This document shows positions 40,634-52,159 of a stretch of DNA of 64,000 nucleotides, one piece after another. The notes beneath the pieces were generated by a model. The model was not told the origin of the DNA. It saw only the letters and a program-made list of their open reading frames with translations, and did no database searches. Source of the DNA: Aphelenchoides besseyi (lineage: Eukaryota; Nematoda; Chromadorea; Rhabditida; Aphelenchoididae); the NCBI GenBank assembly GCA_024699855.1, contig JAMPIQ010000008.1, positions 1-64,000 of the forward strand, given 5' to 3'. Numbering within the stretch: position 1 is the first letter of the stretch; each line of letters opens with the position of its first letter. Position numbers and translations under genes: made by a program.

Positions 40634-40673
40634 TTCATTAACCAAATCACCGCTAAATCAGGCCATCGAAACG
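40634..40673 (+). promoter_or_regulatory. flaC promoter block shared with flaB
   Basis: ttcattaaccaaa (40634-40646) and catcgaaacg (40664-40673), same spacing and distance as in front of flaB. Downstream cgttaac-type and gttaacaggcat sequences are also shared, so the two genes probably arose by tandem duplication including their promoter. Confidence 0.55.
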
Positions 40674-40744
40674 ACTCGTTAACCAAGACGAAAAAGAGGG
40701 TTAACAGGCATCACGCCGCGTTGTCGTTTCCGGCGATCCCGGAA

Positions 40745-40777
40745 TGTCCCTTCCCATTTAGCCAGCTCAGAGGGGCA
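40745..40777 (+). promoter_or_regulatory. flaC 5' leader helix over the ribosome-binding site
   Basis: tgtccctt (40745-40752) pairs with gaggggca (40770-40777) as 8 bp with two wobble pairs. The right strand is the flaC ribosome-binding site; the ATG is at 40781. Confidence 0.6.
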
Positions 40778-40780
40778 ATT

Positions 40781-41724
40781 ATGACAAGTATTCTGACAAA
40801 CACCGCCGCCATGTCGGCGCTTCAGACACTGCGTGCGATCAGCGGCCAGCTCGAAGAGACACAATCCAGAGTTTCTTCCGGGCTGCGCGTTAAAACGGCT
40901 TCCGACAACGCCGCTTACTGGTCGATCGCGACCACCATGCGTTCGGACAACATGGCCCTTTCCGCGGTTCAGGACGCACTGGGACTGGGTGCGGGCGAAG
41001 ATCGATGTCGCTTATTCCGCAATGGAGAGCGCCGTCGAAGTCGTGAAAGAAATCAAATCGAAAATCGTCGCGGCAACTGAAGAGGGGCGTCGACAAGACG
41101 AAGATCCAGGAAGAAATCGACCAGCTGAAAAAGCAGCTGGAATCGATTGCGCAGGGCGCATCTTTCAGCGGTGAAAACTGGTTGCTGGGCACCGGCGCAA
41201 AGACCGTCGTTTCCGGCTTTGTCCGTGACGGCAGCGGTTCCGTCAACGTTACGAAAACCGATTATACCCTTGTTGACACGACGACCGCGACAGAAACACC
41301 CAATGTGATTTTTGGCCTGACCGGCACGCCCGCAACGCTCGATACCACAAAAGGGATCATCGGAGAGGCCGGCGTAGCCTCGGGCATTTCAGTATGGGAT
41401 ATCGATCTCAAGCTTTTCGATAGCGCAACGCCGCCGACCTACACCATCGGCAATCTTCTCACCGATGTCGAAACCGCGTTTCAGTGGCTCAGCAGCGCAT
41501 CTTCCGCCCTCGGCTCCATCAAGATGCGCATCGGTCTGCAGGAAGATTTCATCTCCAAGCTTACCGACTCCATCGACAGTGGCATCGGTCGCCTGGTGGA
41601 TGCGGACATGAACGAAGAATCAACCCGCCTCAAGGCATTGCAGACACAGCAGCAGCTGGGCATCCAGTCGCTTTCCATCGCCAATACCAGTTCCGAAAAT
41701 ATCCTGTCGCTATTCCGTCAGTAA
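40781..41724 (+). CDS. flaC: Flagellin FlaC, two frameshifts
   Basis: The third tandem flagellin, about 313 residues, single copy in this window. Conserved ends as in FlaA/FlaB (Thr-Ala-Ser-Asp-Asn-Ala-Ala-Tyr-Trp-Ser; Leu-Val-Asp-Ala-Asp-Met-Asn-Glu-Glu-Ser), with a distinct middle (Leu-Val-Asp-Thr-Thr-Thr-Ala-Thr-Glu-Thr). Extra bases near 40998 and 41086, both in g runs. It carries one extra Gln at the end compared with FlaA and FlaB. Confidence 0.94.
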
Positions 41725-41788
41725 GCGGCGCCCGATGGCTACGGGCGGTTTCGTCCCGCTCTGGCAGCAACAGAATATTCGGATATGG

Positions 41789-41817
41789 AAACCGCGCTTC
41801 GCAAGGGGCGCGGTTTT
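41789..41817 (+). terminator. Terminator after flaC
   Basis: The stem accgcgc (41791-41797) and gcgcggt (41808-41814) followed by TTTT. Confidence 0.85.
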
Positions 41818-41913
41818 CCATTTGCCGCGAAATGCGTGGCGCGCGCATGCATCAACCGCTGCAGGCGACCGGTTCAAACAACCGCGTAAACATTTGAAAA
41901 CTTTGGAGAGAAA

Positions 41914-41988
41914 TGGTGCTGCTAGAGAGATTTGAACTCTCGGCCTCTCCCTTACCAAGGGAGTGCTCTACCCCTGAGCTATAGCAGC
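41914..41988 (-). tRNA. tRNA-Thr, anticodon GGT
   Basis: A complete 75-base cloverleaf including CCA. The acceptor stem is gctgcta/tagcagc, the anticodon loop ttggtaa is closed by ctccc/gggag, and the T-arm contains gttcaaatc. It reads on the minus strand, opposite to flaC and the following genes. No sequencing error is evident in it. Confidence 0.96.
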
Positions 41989-42144
41989 ATCCGGTGCCGA
42001 AGCGTTTGCTTCAGCATCAAGCGTGGCGGCCTATTGCCATAGGTTTTTTGACGAGCGCAAGTCGCAAAACGATATTCTTCATCAAGCGGGGCAAAAAAGC
42101 GTGCCCCCTGTTGAAAAATACATTTTTCAGATATTGCTGAATCT

Positions 42145-42412
42145 ATGAACGAACATCATGACAAACAGGCAAAGGCAGCGGTTTCCGCCGGCTCTTCCGC
42201 GGAAGCATCCGCCCCGGTGGCCGATGGCAAGCCGCAGGCGGGGCCTGGCGAAAAGGCGCGGCAGCGCGAGGCGGAGCGCAAGGCGCGGGCGGCCAAGAAA
42301 GCTTCGTGAAAATCTTTTGAAGCGCAAACAGCAGGTTCGTGCGCGCCGTGCAGGCGAAGAGGACGAGACGATTGGCCTGCCTGCCGCAAAAACGGACGAA
42401 TCATCCTCATAG
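42145..42412 (+). CDS. Small basic, low-complexity protein, one frameshift
   Basis: About 88 residues, rich in Ala, Lys, Arg and Glu. Ala/Ser/Gly-rich first 35 residues, then a strongly charged helix (Arg-Gln-Arg-Glu-Ala-Glu-Arg-Lys-Ala-Arg) and an acidic end. One missing base near 42300 (aaagcttcg) splits the frame; the C-terminal half continues in another frame to 42412. No domain is recognised; it may be a nucleic-acid-associated protein, which is a guess from composition only. It precedes murA by about 100 bases. Confidence 0.65.
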
Positions 42413-42515
42413 AGAATTCACCAAGCATAAATTGAAACGCCGCGGAAATTCGTCTAAGGACGCGCCTTTCCGCAAGGCACGATAAAGAAAGGCGGGCACA
42501 GGCCCGTAGGGACGC

Positions 42516-43812
<1,297 letters not shown>

Positions 43813-43925
43813 TCCTGTCTTCGCCGCTCATCCGTTTTCTACCGTTGCAGAGTGAGCCCGGACTGCCTATTTCCAATGTAAGTCATGGAAATAGCGGTCC
43901 GCACCGCAAAAGAAGGAGAAAAAAG

Positions 43926-44376
43926 ATGAGAGCGGCCTGAAATTGCTCGCGCTGGATACTGAAGATCTCTCCGTCATCTCGACGCGCATATGCAGGACAG
44001 TGTCTTCAAGCTGAAGGATGTTGCCTTCGAGCCGAAGCACGGCCAGTTCACGCTTTCCGCCAACCGTTTCGTCTGGGAAAGCACTGACAAAAAAAAAACC
44101 TGCCGCCCGGAACGCTGCCGCAGCGTCGTTTTCCTGAAACGTGTCTCCGCCGTCCCGCTCGCACGGCATCAACCGCGCCGACAGGGAACAGGTGCTGTCG
44201 CTTCTCGCCATCCGCTTCGTGCAGAACGGCGAAGGACCTGATGGAGCCGTGGAATTGACGCTTTCGGGGGCGGCGGCGCCATCGCGCTCGATGTCGAATG
44301 CATCGAGGCGCAATTGACCGATGTGAGCGGCGCCTGGGAAACGGCTGCCAAACCGCATCATCCAGACAGCGAATAA
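43926..44376 (+). CDS. DUF2948 family protein, frameshifted
   Basis: About 148 residues, cytoplasmic. Segments Leu-Lys-Leu-Leu-Ala-Leu-Asp and Phe-Thr-Leu-Ser-Ala-Asn-Arg-Phe-Val-Trp-Glu match the DUF2948 family, which sits between murA and hisD in many Rhizobiales. The function of the family is not known to me. Extra bases near 43930, 43985, 44090-44098 (a nine-A run), 44150 and 44270 break it. Confidence 0.85.
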
Positions 44377-44508
44377 GCACACCGCACCATTGCAACGGTT
44401 GCCTTTCGTCACCGTTTCGATTTATGCCACATACCAGAGCCGCAATTTTTCTGCGGAAGTTCGTGCACCTCGCGGGATCGCCCGCGGGGACAATGAAAGG
44501 GTAATGGC

Positions 44509-45806
44509 GTGGCAATCTGGCTGGAGCAGGCGTCGGCGGATTTCGAACAGAAATTCGCGGCCTTCCTGACAACCAAGAGAGAAGTTTCCGAAGACGTCAA
44601 CGCAACCGTTCGCGACATCATCAACGATGTCCGCCATCGCGGCGATGCGGCCCTTGCCATTATTCCCAGAAATTCGACGGCATCGATTTCACCAAGGTCT
44701 CGATGCGTGTCACGACGGACGAGATCGATGCGGCCTTCGCCGCCGTCGACAAGAGCGTCATCGAGGCGCTTGAACTCGCTGCCCGGCGTATCGAAAAACA
44801 CCATGCACGGCAGATGCCGAAGGATGATATTTACGAGGACGATATCGGCGTGGGTCTCGGCTCGCGCTGGACCGCCATCGAAGCCGTTGGCCTTTATGTG
44901 CCCGGCGGCACGGCGAGCTATCCAAGCTCGGTGCTGATGAATGCCGTGCCGGCGAAGGTTGCCGGCGTGGAGCGCATCGTCATGGTCGTTCCGGCCAATG
45001 GCGGCGCGGTCAATCCGGCGGTGCTGGCTGCGGCGCGTATTGCGGGCGTCGAGGAAATCTATCGCATCGGCGGCGCACAGGCCGTCGCCGCACTTGCCTA
45101 TGGCACGGAAACCATCGCGCCGGTCGCCAAGATCGTCGGCCCCGGCAATGCCTATGTGGCGGCTGCAAAACGCCAGGTCTTCGGCACCGTCGGCATCGAC
45201 ATGATCGCCGGTCCCTCCGAAGTGCTGGTTATTGCCGACAGGGACAATGATCCCGACTGGCTCGCGGCCGATCTTCTGGCGCAGGCGGAGCATGATCGCG
45301 GCGCGCAATCCATCCTCATCACCGACAATGCCGAACTCGGCAAGGCCGTTGAAGCCGCTGTCGAGCGGCAGCTGAAGCGCCTGTCGCGCTCCGAGACGGC
45401 GGCGGCGAGCTGGGCCGATTTTGGCGCGGTCATTCTGGTCGAAAAGCTCACCGACGCCATCCCGCTCGCCAACCGCATCGCTGCCGAGCATCTGGAACTT
45501 GCCGTCGATGACCCGGATGCCCTGATGGCGCATATCCGCAATGCGGGCGCGATCTTCGTCGGACGCCATACGCCGGAAGTGATCGGCGATTATGTCGGCG
45601 GCTCCAACCACGTGCTTCCGACGGCGCGGTCGGCGCGCTTCTCCTCCGGGCTTTCGGTGCTGGATTTCGTCAAGCGCACCTCGATCCTGCGGCTTGGACC
45701 GGAGCAGCTGCGACAGCTCGCGCCCGCGGCCATCACCCTTGCCCGGTCTGAGGGACTGGACGCGCATGCGCGTTCCGTCTCCATTCGCCTCAATCCGGAA
45801 AGTTAA
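44509..45806 (+). CDS. hisD: Histidinol dehydrogenase HisD, frameshifted near N-terminus
   Basis: The last two steps of histidine synthesis: NAD-dependent oxidation of histidinol to histidine. About 432 residues. A GTG start at 44509 gives Ala-Ile-Trp-Leu. Open from 44703 to the stop, with Gly-Leu-Tyr-Val-Pro-Gly-Gly-Thr-Ala, Ile-Ala-Gly-Pro-Ser-Glu and the zinc-ligand segment Leu-Ala-Gln-Ala-Glu-His-Asp. Break near 44668. It runs with murA and the next two genes in one direction. Confidence 0.96.
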
Positions 45807-45809
45807 GCG

Positions 45810-46286
45810 ATGGCTTCAGGCGATTTCCGGCTTTGCGACGTGGTACTGGACGACAGCATCGGCCGGTCCACGCGCCCGACGTGGAGCATGAACGCGCCGT
45901 CGCCATTTTCGACCTGATCGAAGAAAAATAGCTTCGAACCTTTCGGCCATGATGGCGGCCCCTATCGGCTGCATATATCGCTGGTCGATGCCAAGCTGGT
46001 TTTTTCAATCCGCACCGAAGACGAGAAGGATGTCGCGACCCATATTCTGTCGCTGACGCCGTTCCGCCGCATCATCAAGGATTATTTCCTGATCTGCGAA
46101 AGCTATTACGAAGCGATCCGCTCCTCTACGCCGAGCCAGATCGAGGCGATCGACATGGGCCGGCGCGGCATTCACAATGATGGCTCGCAGACGCTGATGG
46201 ACCGGCTTTCGGGCAAGATCAGGATCGATTTCGACACGGCGCGCCGCCTCTTCACCCTTGTCTGCGTGCTTTATTGGCGGGGTTAG
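45810..46286 (+). CDS. UPF0262 family protein, frameshifted
   Basis: About 158 residues, small cytoplasmic protein of unknown role found next to hisD in alphaproteobacteria. Segments [12 protein letters not shown] and [12 protein letters not shown] match the family. Breaks near 45865 and 45930. The stop is at 46284-46286, 3 bases before the next ATG. Confidence 0.88.
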
Positions 46287-46288
46287 AG

Positions 46289-46778
46289 ATGATCGATCCT
46301 GCCGCAGCGCCAAACGAGGGACGAGCGCCCAAATCGGTCCTCTTCATGTGCGGCATGAACTCCATCCGTTCCCCCATGGCGGAGGTCATCGCCAAACGGC
46401 TGGTAGCGCCCGGCATCTACATCCAGTCCGCCGGCGTGCGAGCCGGCGAGCGCGATCCATTCGTGGATGCGGTGCTGGAAGAACAGGGTTTTTCGCTGGG
46501 CAAGCACAAACCACGCACTCTGGACGAGATCGAGGATGATTTTTTTCGATCTGATCATTACATTGACGCCAGAAGCCCATCACGCCGCACTGGAACTGAC
46601 GCGCTCAAATTCGCTGGACGTGGTCTATTGGCCGACCATGGACCCAACAGTGATCACAGGCACGCGCGAGCAGATTCTCGACGCCTATCGCGAGGTGCGG
46701 GACCACCTGGCAAAGCTGATCTCGGAACGACTGCCGAGGCGGCAGCAGCCGGTGGCGGATACGCTTTCAAAAGACTGA
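46289..46778 (+). CDS. Low-molecular-weight phosphatase family protein, one frameshift
   Basis: About 162 residues. The catalytic P-loop Cys-Gly-Met-Asn-Ser-Ile-Arg-Ser (Cys-X5-Arg) near residue 23 identifies the low-molecular-weight protein tyrosine phosphatase/arsenate reductase fold. The usual acidic partner late in the protein is not clear. An ATG at 46289 is chosen over a TTG at 46274 inside the previous gene. Extra T near 46543. Substrate unknown. Confidence 0.88.
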
Positions 46779-46921
46779 AAACTGCCTCGGCCTGTTAAAA
46801 TCAATCGCGATTTTCAAGCCGATGCTTTAGAGGTTCACAAATGTGCCGGGATGTGTAGTTTTCCGCGCATTTTTCCCGGACTCGATATGTCCGGCACTAT
46901 CAACAGGAAGAAAACCCTTAC

Positions 46922-47140
46922 ATGACAAAAGAAGAAGTCCTTGAATTCCCGGGCATCGTAACCGAATTGCTGCCGAACGCAACATTCCGCGTGAAGCTTG
47001 AGAACGACCACGAAATCATCGCCCACACGGCGGGCCGCATGCGCAAGAACCGTATCCGCGTTCTGGCCGGCGACAAGGTGCTGGTCGAAATGACGCCTTA
47101 CGACCTCACCAAGGGCCGCATCACCTATCGCTTCAAGTAA
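46922..47140 (+). CDS. infA: Translation initiation factor IF-1
   Basis: A 72-residue S1/OB-fold protein that binds the A site of the 30S subunit during initiation. Open and complete: [19 protein letters not shown] and Gly-Arg-Ile-Thr-Tyr-Arg-Phe-Lys. A purine-rich ribosome-binding site (aggaag) lies just upstream. A 140-base gap before it likely holds its own promoter. Confidence 0.97.
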   Translation: MTKEEVLEFPGIVTELLPNATFRVKLENDHEIIAHTAGRMRKNRIRVLAGDKVLVEMTPYDLTKGRITYRFK

Positions 47141-47173
47141 TCCACCTTCCGCATCGGACGCCCGGGCAGCGCA

Positions 47174-47799
47174 ATGACCAATTCAAAACAAAAGCTCGTT
47201 CTGGCATCCGGCTCGCCGCGGCGTCTGGAGCTGCTGCATCAGATCGGTATCGAACCGGCACGTCTGATGCCGATGGATATCGACGAGACGCCGGCCAAGC
47301 TCGAGCATCCGCGCACGCTCTGCCGCCGTCTGTCATTGCAGAAGGCGGAAGCCGCGCAGGCCGCGCTGAAGAACGAACAGGCGTGGAAAGACGCCTATGT
47401 TCTGGGATCCGATACGGTGGTCGCCGTTGGTCGCCGCATCGTCGGCAAGGCCGAATATACGGAAGAGGCCTCGGCGGCGCTGCATCTTCTTTCGGGACGC
47501 AGCCATTGGGTCTATACCGGCATCTGCCTTGTGACCCCCCGGCGGCAAGATCCGCCAGAAGGTGGCGGAGACCAAGGTTCGCTTCAAGCGCCTCTCCACG
47601 AGGGAGATCGAGGCTTACATCGCGTCGGGCCAGTGGCGCGGCAAAGCGGGAGCCTATGGCATCCAGGGGCATTGCCGGCGCATTCGTGCAGAAACTGACC
47701 GGCTCCTATACCAATGTCGTCGGCCTGCCGCTTTATGAAACCATGTCGCTTCTTTCCGGAGAAGGATTTGAGGTGACTTCGGGCTGGCTCGAAGGATAG
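47174..47799 (+). CDS. maf: Maf-like nucleotide pyrophosphatase, two frameshifts
   Basis: About 208 residues. Family start Leu-Ala-Ser-Gly-Ser-Pro-Arg-Arg, then Gly-Ser-Asp-Thr-Val-Val and the C-terminal Gly-Ala-Tyr-Gly-Ile-Gln-Gly. Maf enzymes hydrolyse non-canonical nucleoside triphosphates. Extra bases near 47540 (six C) and 47648 break it. Typical infA-maf-yacG order of alphaproteobacteria. Confidence 0.94.
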
Positions 47800-47802
47800 G
47801 CC

Positions 47803-48030
47803 ATGGCAAAGTCCCCCACCGAAGGCGCTGGAAACGTCACCCCGCTTCGCAAATCCCAGCCATGCCCTGAATGCGGGCGGCCCTCGACGCGCGAAGACTA
47901 TCCTTTCTGCTCGGATCGCTGCCGCTCGCTCGATCTCGCCCGCTGGCTGAACGGCTCTTACGCCATTCCGGTTGCGGACGATGAAAGCAGCGCCGGCGGA
48001 CAGGACGGCGGCAAGAATAACGCCGAATGA
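47803..48030 (+). CDS. yacG: DNA gyrase inhibitor YacG
   Basis: A 75-residue zinc protein. The Cys-Pro-Glu-Cys and Cys-Ser-Asp-Arg-Cys pairs (residues ~22-25 and 37-41) form the zinc site, followed by Leu-Asp-Leu-Ala-Arg-Trp. YacG binds GyrB and inhibits DNA binding. Open frame; starts 3 bases after the maf stop. Confidence 0.93.
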   Translation: MAKSPTEGAGNVTPLRKSQPCPECGRPSTREDYPFCSDRCRSLDLARWLNGSYAIPVADDESSAGGQDGGKNNAE

Positions 48031-48178
48031 GAACCTGCACCGCCGGAAACTTCGGCGGTGATTACATAAGATTTTCAGAGCAACCGCTCGCACCACATAT
48101 TCACCGGGTTGCCGACAGCCCGAAAAACCATATCAGAACCGGCTGACGCCTTTTTCCGCCAGCCCTTAAGGTCTTGCG

Positions 48179-48940
48179 ATGGACGCAGGCTTGCAGAAGA
48201 GAGTGAGCCATGGCGCGCTGCTGTTTGCGGTGCTGGCCGTTTGCCTTGCCATAGGCGCAACGGTGCTGCTGGCCAATGACAAGAAGCACCTCAAAAGCCT
48301 GCTGGCCTATCTCAATCTGACGCCGCCCGCCATACAATCCGCCACGCCACCGAAGATGAAGCCCGTCAAACGGCAGAAGCAGAAACTCGCCACCCAAAAA
48401 GTCTCTCTGCCGCCGCATCTGCTGAAGTTCGAGCAAGTGGGCGACAGAGCATCTTTCGCCCGCGATTTCGTTGTTTCCGGCAAGGAGCTTTGCGAGCGCT
48501 TTACAGCCGCAGGTTTCTCCAACCCGCAGGGCTGGCACGCCAGCCCGGTCAACATCCGCAGCTCCGAATGTATGGCCGATTTTGCGGCAGGAAACGCATC
48601 GGACCCGGCCGAGCGGGCATCGCTCTTTCTTGAAATAAGGGGCGAAGCGTCCGGAGAAATTCGCTCCATCAGGATGAAGGCCGTTGCGCCCATAACGCCG
48701 GACGGGACGGCCGTTCTGGCGAAGCTCGATGAAGCGCTCGCCATGATTATCGGACAGACACGCTGGGCCGATCTGGCGGACATGCTTGAGCCGGCGCGCC
48801 GGATGCAGCTCTATCAGGGCACAACATTTCGGTATTTCGGTTTCCATGAAACCGGAACCGACGGCGCCGCATCGCCTGAACGTGATTTTGCTCGCAAGCG
48901 AACAATCGCCGGGATTGAAGCTGACACGCAGCTTCTTTGA
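48179..48940 (+). CDS. Membrane-anchored protein of unknown function, probably frameshifted near the end
   Basis: A 253-codon frame. One N-terminal membrane span (Ala-Leu-Leu-Phe-Ala-Val-Leu-Ala-Val-Cys-Leu-Ala-Ile-Gly) at residues ~12-32, a Lys/Gln-rich linker, then a periplasmic or secreted domain with two Cys (Leu-Cys-Glu-Arg-Phe and Ser-Glu-Cys-Met-Ala-Asp) that could pair. It resembles rhizobial proteins placed in DUF6030, from memory and unverified. Near 48862 a second frame becomes more protein-like (Arg-Leu-Asn-Val-Ile-Leu-Leu) and runs to 49097, so the true end is uncertain. Confidence 0.7.
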   Translation: MDAGLQKRVSHGALLFAVLAVCLAIGATVLLANDKKHLKSLLAYLNLTPPAIQSATPPKMKPVKRQKQKLATQKVSLPPHLLKFEQVGDRASFARDFVVSGKELCERFTAAGFSNPQGWHASPVNIRSSECMADFAAGNASDPAERASLFLEIRGEASGEIRSIRMKAVAPITPDGTAVLAKLDEALAMIIGQTRWADLADMLEPARRMQLYQGTTFRYFGFHETGTDGAASPERDFARKRTIAGIEADTQLL

Positions 48941-49036
48941 CAGGGATCGCTGGCTTAGCCCAGCCGCTCCACAGGATCGGCCGGCGCGCTCTATCCCTCC
49001 GTCAAAAAAGACCGTGTCCGGTGAGGCGAAGGCCGC

Positions 49037-50076
49037 TCAGCCTATTGCAGCCAGCTTGCGCCGCACCGGCGGAATCCTGTCGCTTTGCTGGGCCTGACGT
49101 TTGGCCTCCCACCGGAGCGCTGTGCGAACAATTGTCGCCAGATCGTTGAAGCGGGGACGCCAGCCCAGTTCCGACTGGATACGCGACGAATCCGCCACCA
49201 TGGTCGCAATATCGCCCGGGCGACGCGGACAATGGATGATCGGAAAATCGCGTTCCGATTCCCGCTGCACCGCCTGCAGGACATCCAGAACCGAATAACC
49301 GACGCCATAACCGCAATTAAGCGTGCGGGTGCCGCCACCGGCGCGCAGATGCGCCATGGCCAGCATATGGGCGTCGATCAGGTCGCTGACGTGAATATAG
49401 TCGCGGACACCGGTGCCATCGGCGGTCGGGTAGTCCGTTCCGTAAACGTCCACCTGGTCGCGGCGACCGGTTGCGGCTTCACAGGCGACTTTGATGAGGT
49501 TGGCCACGCCCGTGGGCGAAGGCCCGGCGCGGCCCTGCCTGCGGGTCGGCTCCGGCGACGTTGAAATAACGCAGCGCCACATAATTGAAATCATGCGCCT
49601 GCACGACATCGCGCAGCATGATTTCAGAGGCGAGTTTCGACAGGCCGTAGGGGTTTTCCGGGCTGAGGATCGCGGTTTCAGGAACCGGGCCATTAAAGGG
49701 CTGGTTTCCATAGACGGCGGCTGTCGAGGAGAAAATGAAATTGCGGATGCCATGGGCGACCGCCGCAGCGACGAGGGCGCGGGTCGTGCCCGTATTGTTT
49801 TCGTAATATTCGAGCGGCTGGCTGATCGATTCAGGAACGCTGACAGAGCCCGCGAAGTGGAAAATGGTCTCGATCTGGTTTTCTTCGAAAATCTGGTCGA
49901 GCAGGGCGCGGTCCGCCGCATCGCCCAGATAAAAAAACGCGCCGCCGGCGCAACAGCCCAACGCGACCCCGTCGAAAGCCGGTCGACAACAACGACCTCT
50001 TCCCCGGCATCGAGCAAAGCCCACACCATGTGGCTTCCTATATAACCGGCCCCACCCGTGACCAGAAAACAGCCAT
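49037..50076 (-). CDS. galE: UDP-glucose 4-epimerase, frameshifted
   Basis: Interconverts UDP-glucose and UDP-galactose for polysaccharide synthesis (called exoB in rhizobia). Rossmann motif Val-Thr-Gly-Gly-Ala-Gly-Tyr-Ile-Gly-Ser-His at the N-terminus after correcting one extra T near 50064; the active-site Tyr-X3-Lys lies in Asn-Pro-Tyr-Gly-Leu-Ser-Lys. Further breaks near 49935 and 49530. The start at 50076 is chosen because it precedes the Rossmann motif by three codons. Convergent with the preceding gene; its stop region may overlap that gene's end. Confidence 0.93.
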
Positions 50077-50269
50077 GACACTACTTCCCTGTTTGCTTTT
50101 CTTAAGCTCATCAAAGCCAATAATTCTTCATCATTGATTACTTGCACAGCGAATACGCGACCAATCCCCCGCCCCATTTAAAAGGTGGCTTACGATTGGT
50201 TAGCGCAATGAAGTGCTTTTTATCGATTAGTGAAAATGTTCTTATAAATGGAACAAGGAGCGCATATCA
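50077..50269. other. Intergenic region upstream of galE
   Basis: AT-rich sequence of about 190 bases that should carry the galE promoter on the minus strand. No gene or clear motif. Confidence 0.5.
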
Positions 50270-50306
50270 CAGAAAAATCCCCCACGTCGATGGTTGCGCC
50301 GTGGGG
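50270..50306 (-). terminator. Terminator after the aminotransferase gene
   Basis: ccccac (50280-50285) pairs with gtgggg (50301-50306) around a 15-base loop. On the minus strand it is followed by a T run (the A run at 50273-50277). Confidence 0.65.
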
Positions 50307-50405
50307 TTGCAGTTTTAGGTCTTCGCTGTGATTTTGTTGTCGATTTCCCTACCGCAGCGCGATCCCGGCGCGGCAGGGAGAAACCATTGCACGGAAAGCC
50401 GACGC

Positions 50406-51584
50406 TTACCTGCCGAGGATATAGGATGCCAGCCGGCCAGCCGCGTCTTCTATCTGCCTGGGGTTGCGCAGGAAGCAGGCCCGGAGAAACAGTTCCCCTC
50501 CCGGACCGAAGGGCCGTGCCGGGCGCAAGACCAACCCCGGTCTTGTCGACGATATCGAGCGCCCGTCGCCCGGCTGTCGGTTACGCCGTCAATCTTGAGA
50601 AAGGCGTAAAGGGCGCCGTCCGGCTTCAGGGTTTCCACACGGTTCGTCGCGATGAGCGCATCGCAGAGAATGTCGCGGGATGTCAGAGCGCGTTCGTAAT
50701 TCTCACGGACGAAACCATCGCCGTGATCGAGGGCGGCGACCGCGCCGCGCTGCATGAATTGCGCCACGCCTGAGGTGGAATATTGAATGAGATTCTCGAT
50801 GACCTGACCGATGGCCGGCGGGGCGACAAGCCAGCCGACGCGCCAGCCAGTCATGGACCAGTTCTTCGAGAAAGAATTGGCGAAGACGATCTTGTCTTCC
50901 GGCTCCATGACGTCGAGGAAGGACGGCGCACGGCTGCCGGAATAATGATAGAGCGCATAAATCTCGTCAGCGACGATCCACAGATCGTGTTTGCGGGCGA
51001 GAGCCAGAACGTCGCGGAGATTGTCGAGCGTCGCCGTCCAGCCGGTCGGGTTGGAGGGCGTATTGATGAAAAGCGCCTTCGTCTTATCCGTGATCGCGCT
51101 TTCCAGCCTGTTGATGTCGAGATCCCAGCGGCCGTCGCGGAAATCGATACCGACCGGAACCGCCTTCGCACCCGCCACGCCGATGGCGGCCACGATATTC
51201 GGCCATGTCGGAGATAGATAGACCATTTCGTCGCCCGGCGAGGTCAGCGCCTGCACGGCTAGCACGATGGCCTGCATGCCGGAACCGGCAGCGTAGAAAT
51301 GCTCCGGCGGCAGCGACGCCGCGAAATGGCGCTCGTAATAACGGCTCAGCGCCTGCCGCAGTTCGGGAATGCCACGCTGCCAGGTTATAGAAGGTTTCGC
51401 CATTATTCAGCCCGTCGATGGCGGCCTGATTGATGAAGTCTGGGCTCGGCAGATCGCCTTCGCCAACCCAAAGCGGCAGGAGATTGTCCCGCCCCCGGGC
51501 ATAATTCACGACTTCAACAATGCCGCTCTCGGGAGCCGCCAGAGAGCGCGCACTCAGACTGTTCAAAATGGACATTAAAGACAC
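50406..51584 (-). CDS. Class I PLP-dependent aminotransferase, frameshifted
   Basis: About 390 residues, aspartate-aminotransferase fold. The PLP lysine lies in Ser-Phe-Ser-Lys-Asn-Trp-Ser-Met-Thr-Gly-Trp-Arg; the cofactor-binding segments Ala-Gly-Ser-Gly-Met-Gln-Ala, Asn-Thr-Pro-Ser-Asn-Pro-Thr-Gly-Trp and Val-Ala-Asp-Glu-Ile-Tyr are present. Substrate not determined. ATG at 51584 or 51575. Breaks near 51380 and in the last 50 codons (50580-50480); the C-terminus ends Ala-Ser-Tyr-Ile-Leu-Gly-Arg with a stop at 50406-50408. Confidence 0.9.
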
Positions 51585-51729
51585 TCCGTTTGGTGCCTTC
51601 TTATCGCATCGAACCAGCCGTGTGCATGATATTCCGTGAGGCGATCATGGATTTTCTTTATGGGTCATCCCCGGCAGGAGATCGCCGGCCGCATGGGGCG
51701 GCACATCAGGCCGGGGACGATGACGACAA

Positions 51730-52159
51730 TCAACGCGTCTTCAGCAGATCGCGGATTTCGGTGAGGAGCTTGACGTCTTCCGGCGGCGGTGCTGCTTCCG
51801 GCTTTTCCTCGACCTTCTTGCGCTCAACGGACTCACGAAGCTTGTTGACGCCCTTGACCATCAGGAAAATGATCCAGGCCAGGATCAGGAAGTTGATGAG
51901 AACCGTCAGAAAGTTGCCGTAGGCGAAGACGGCGCCCTGCTCGCGGGCGGCGGCGAGCGAGGGGGCGTTGACGTTGGAACTCAACGGCAGGAAGTAGTTC
52001 GAAAAATCGAACCCGCCGAAGATCGCGCCGACAATCGGCATGATGAGATCGTTGACGACGGAGTCGACGATCTTGCTGAAAGCCGCACCGATAATAACAC
52101 CCACGGCCAGATCCATGACATTGCCGCGGGCAATGAAGGTTTTAAATTCGTTTAAGCAT
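51730..52159 (-). CDS. mscL: Large-conductance mechanosensitive channel MscL, N-terminal frameshift
   Basis: An osmotic-shock relief channel, a homopentamer in the inner membrane. About 142 residues. First helix [12 protein letters not shown], periplasmic loop, second helix Phe-Leu-Ile-Leu-Ala-Trp-Ile-Ile-Phe and the charged C-terminal bundle. An extra A near 52147 separates the start (52157-52159) from the rest, giving a shortened open frame that begins at an internal ATG at 52116. Confidence 0.95.

Noticed and set aside
48039..48060. Hairpin after yacG as a rho-independent terminator
   Set aside because: The stem caccgccg/cggcggtg is good, but no T run follows, so termination is not supported.
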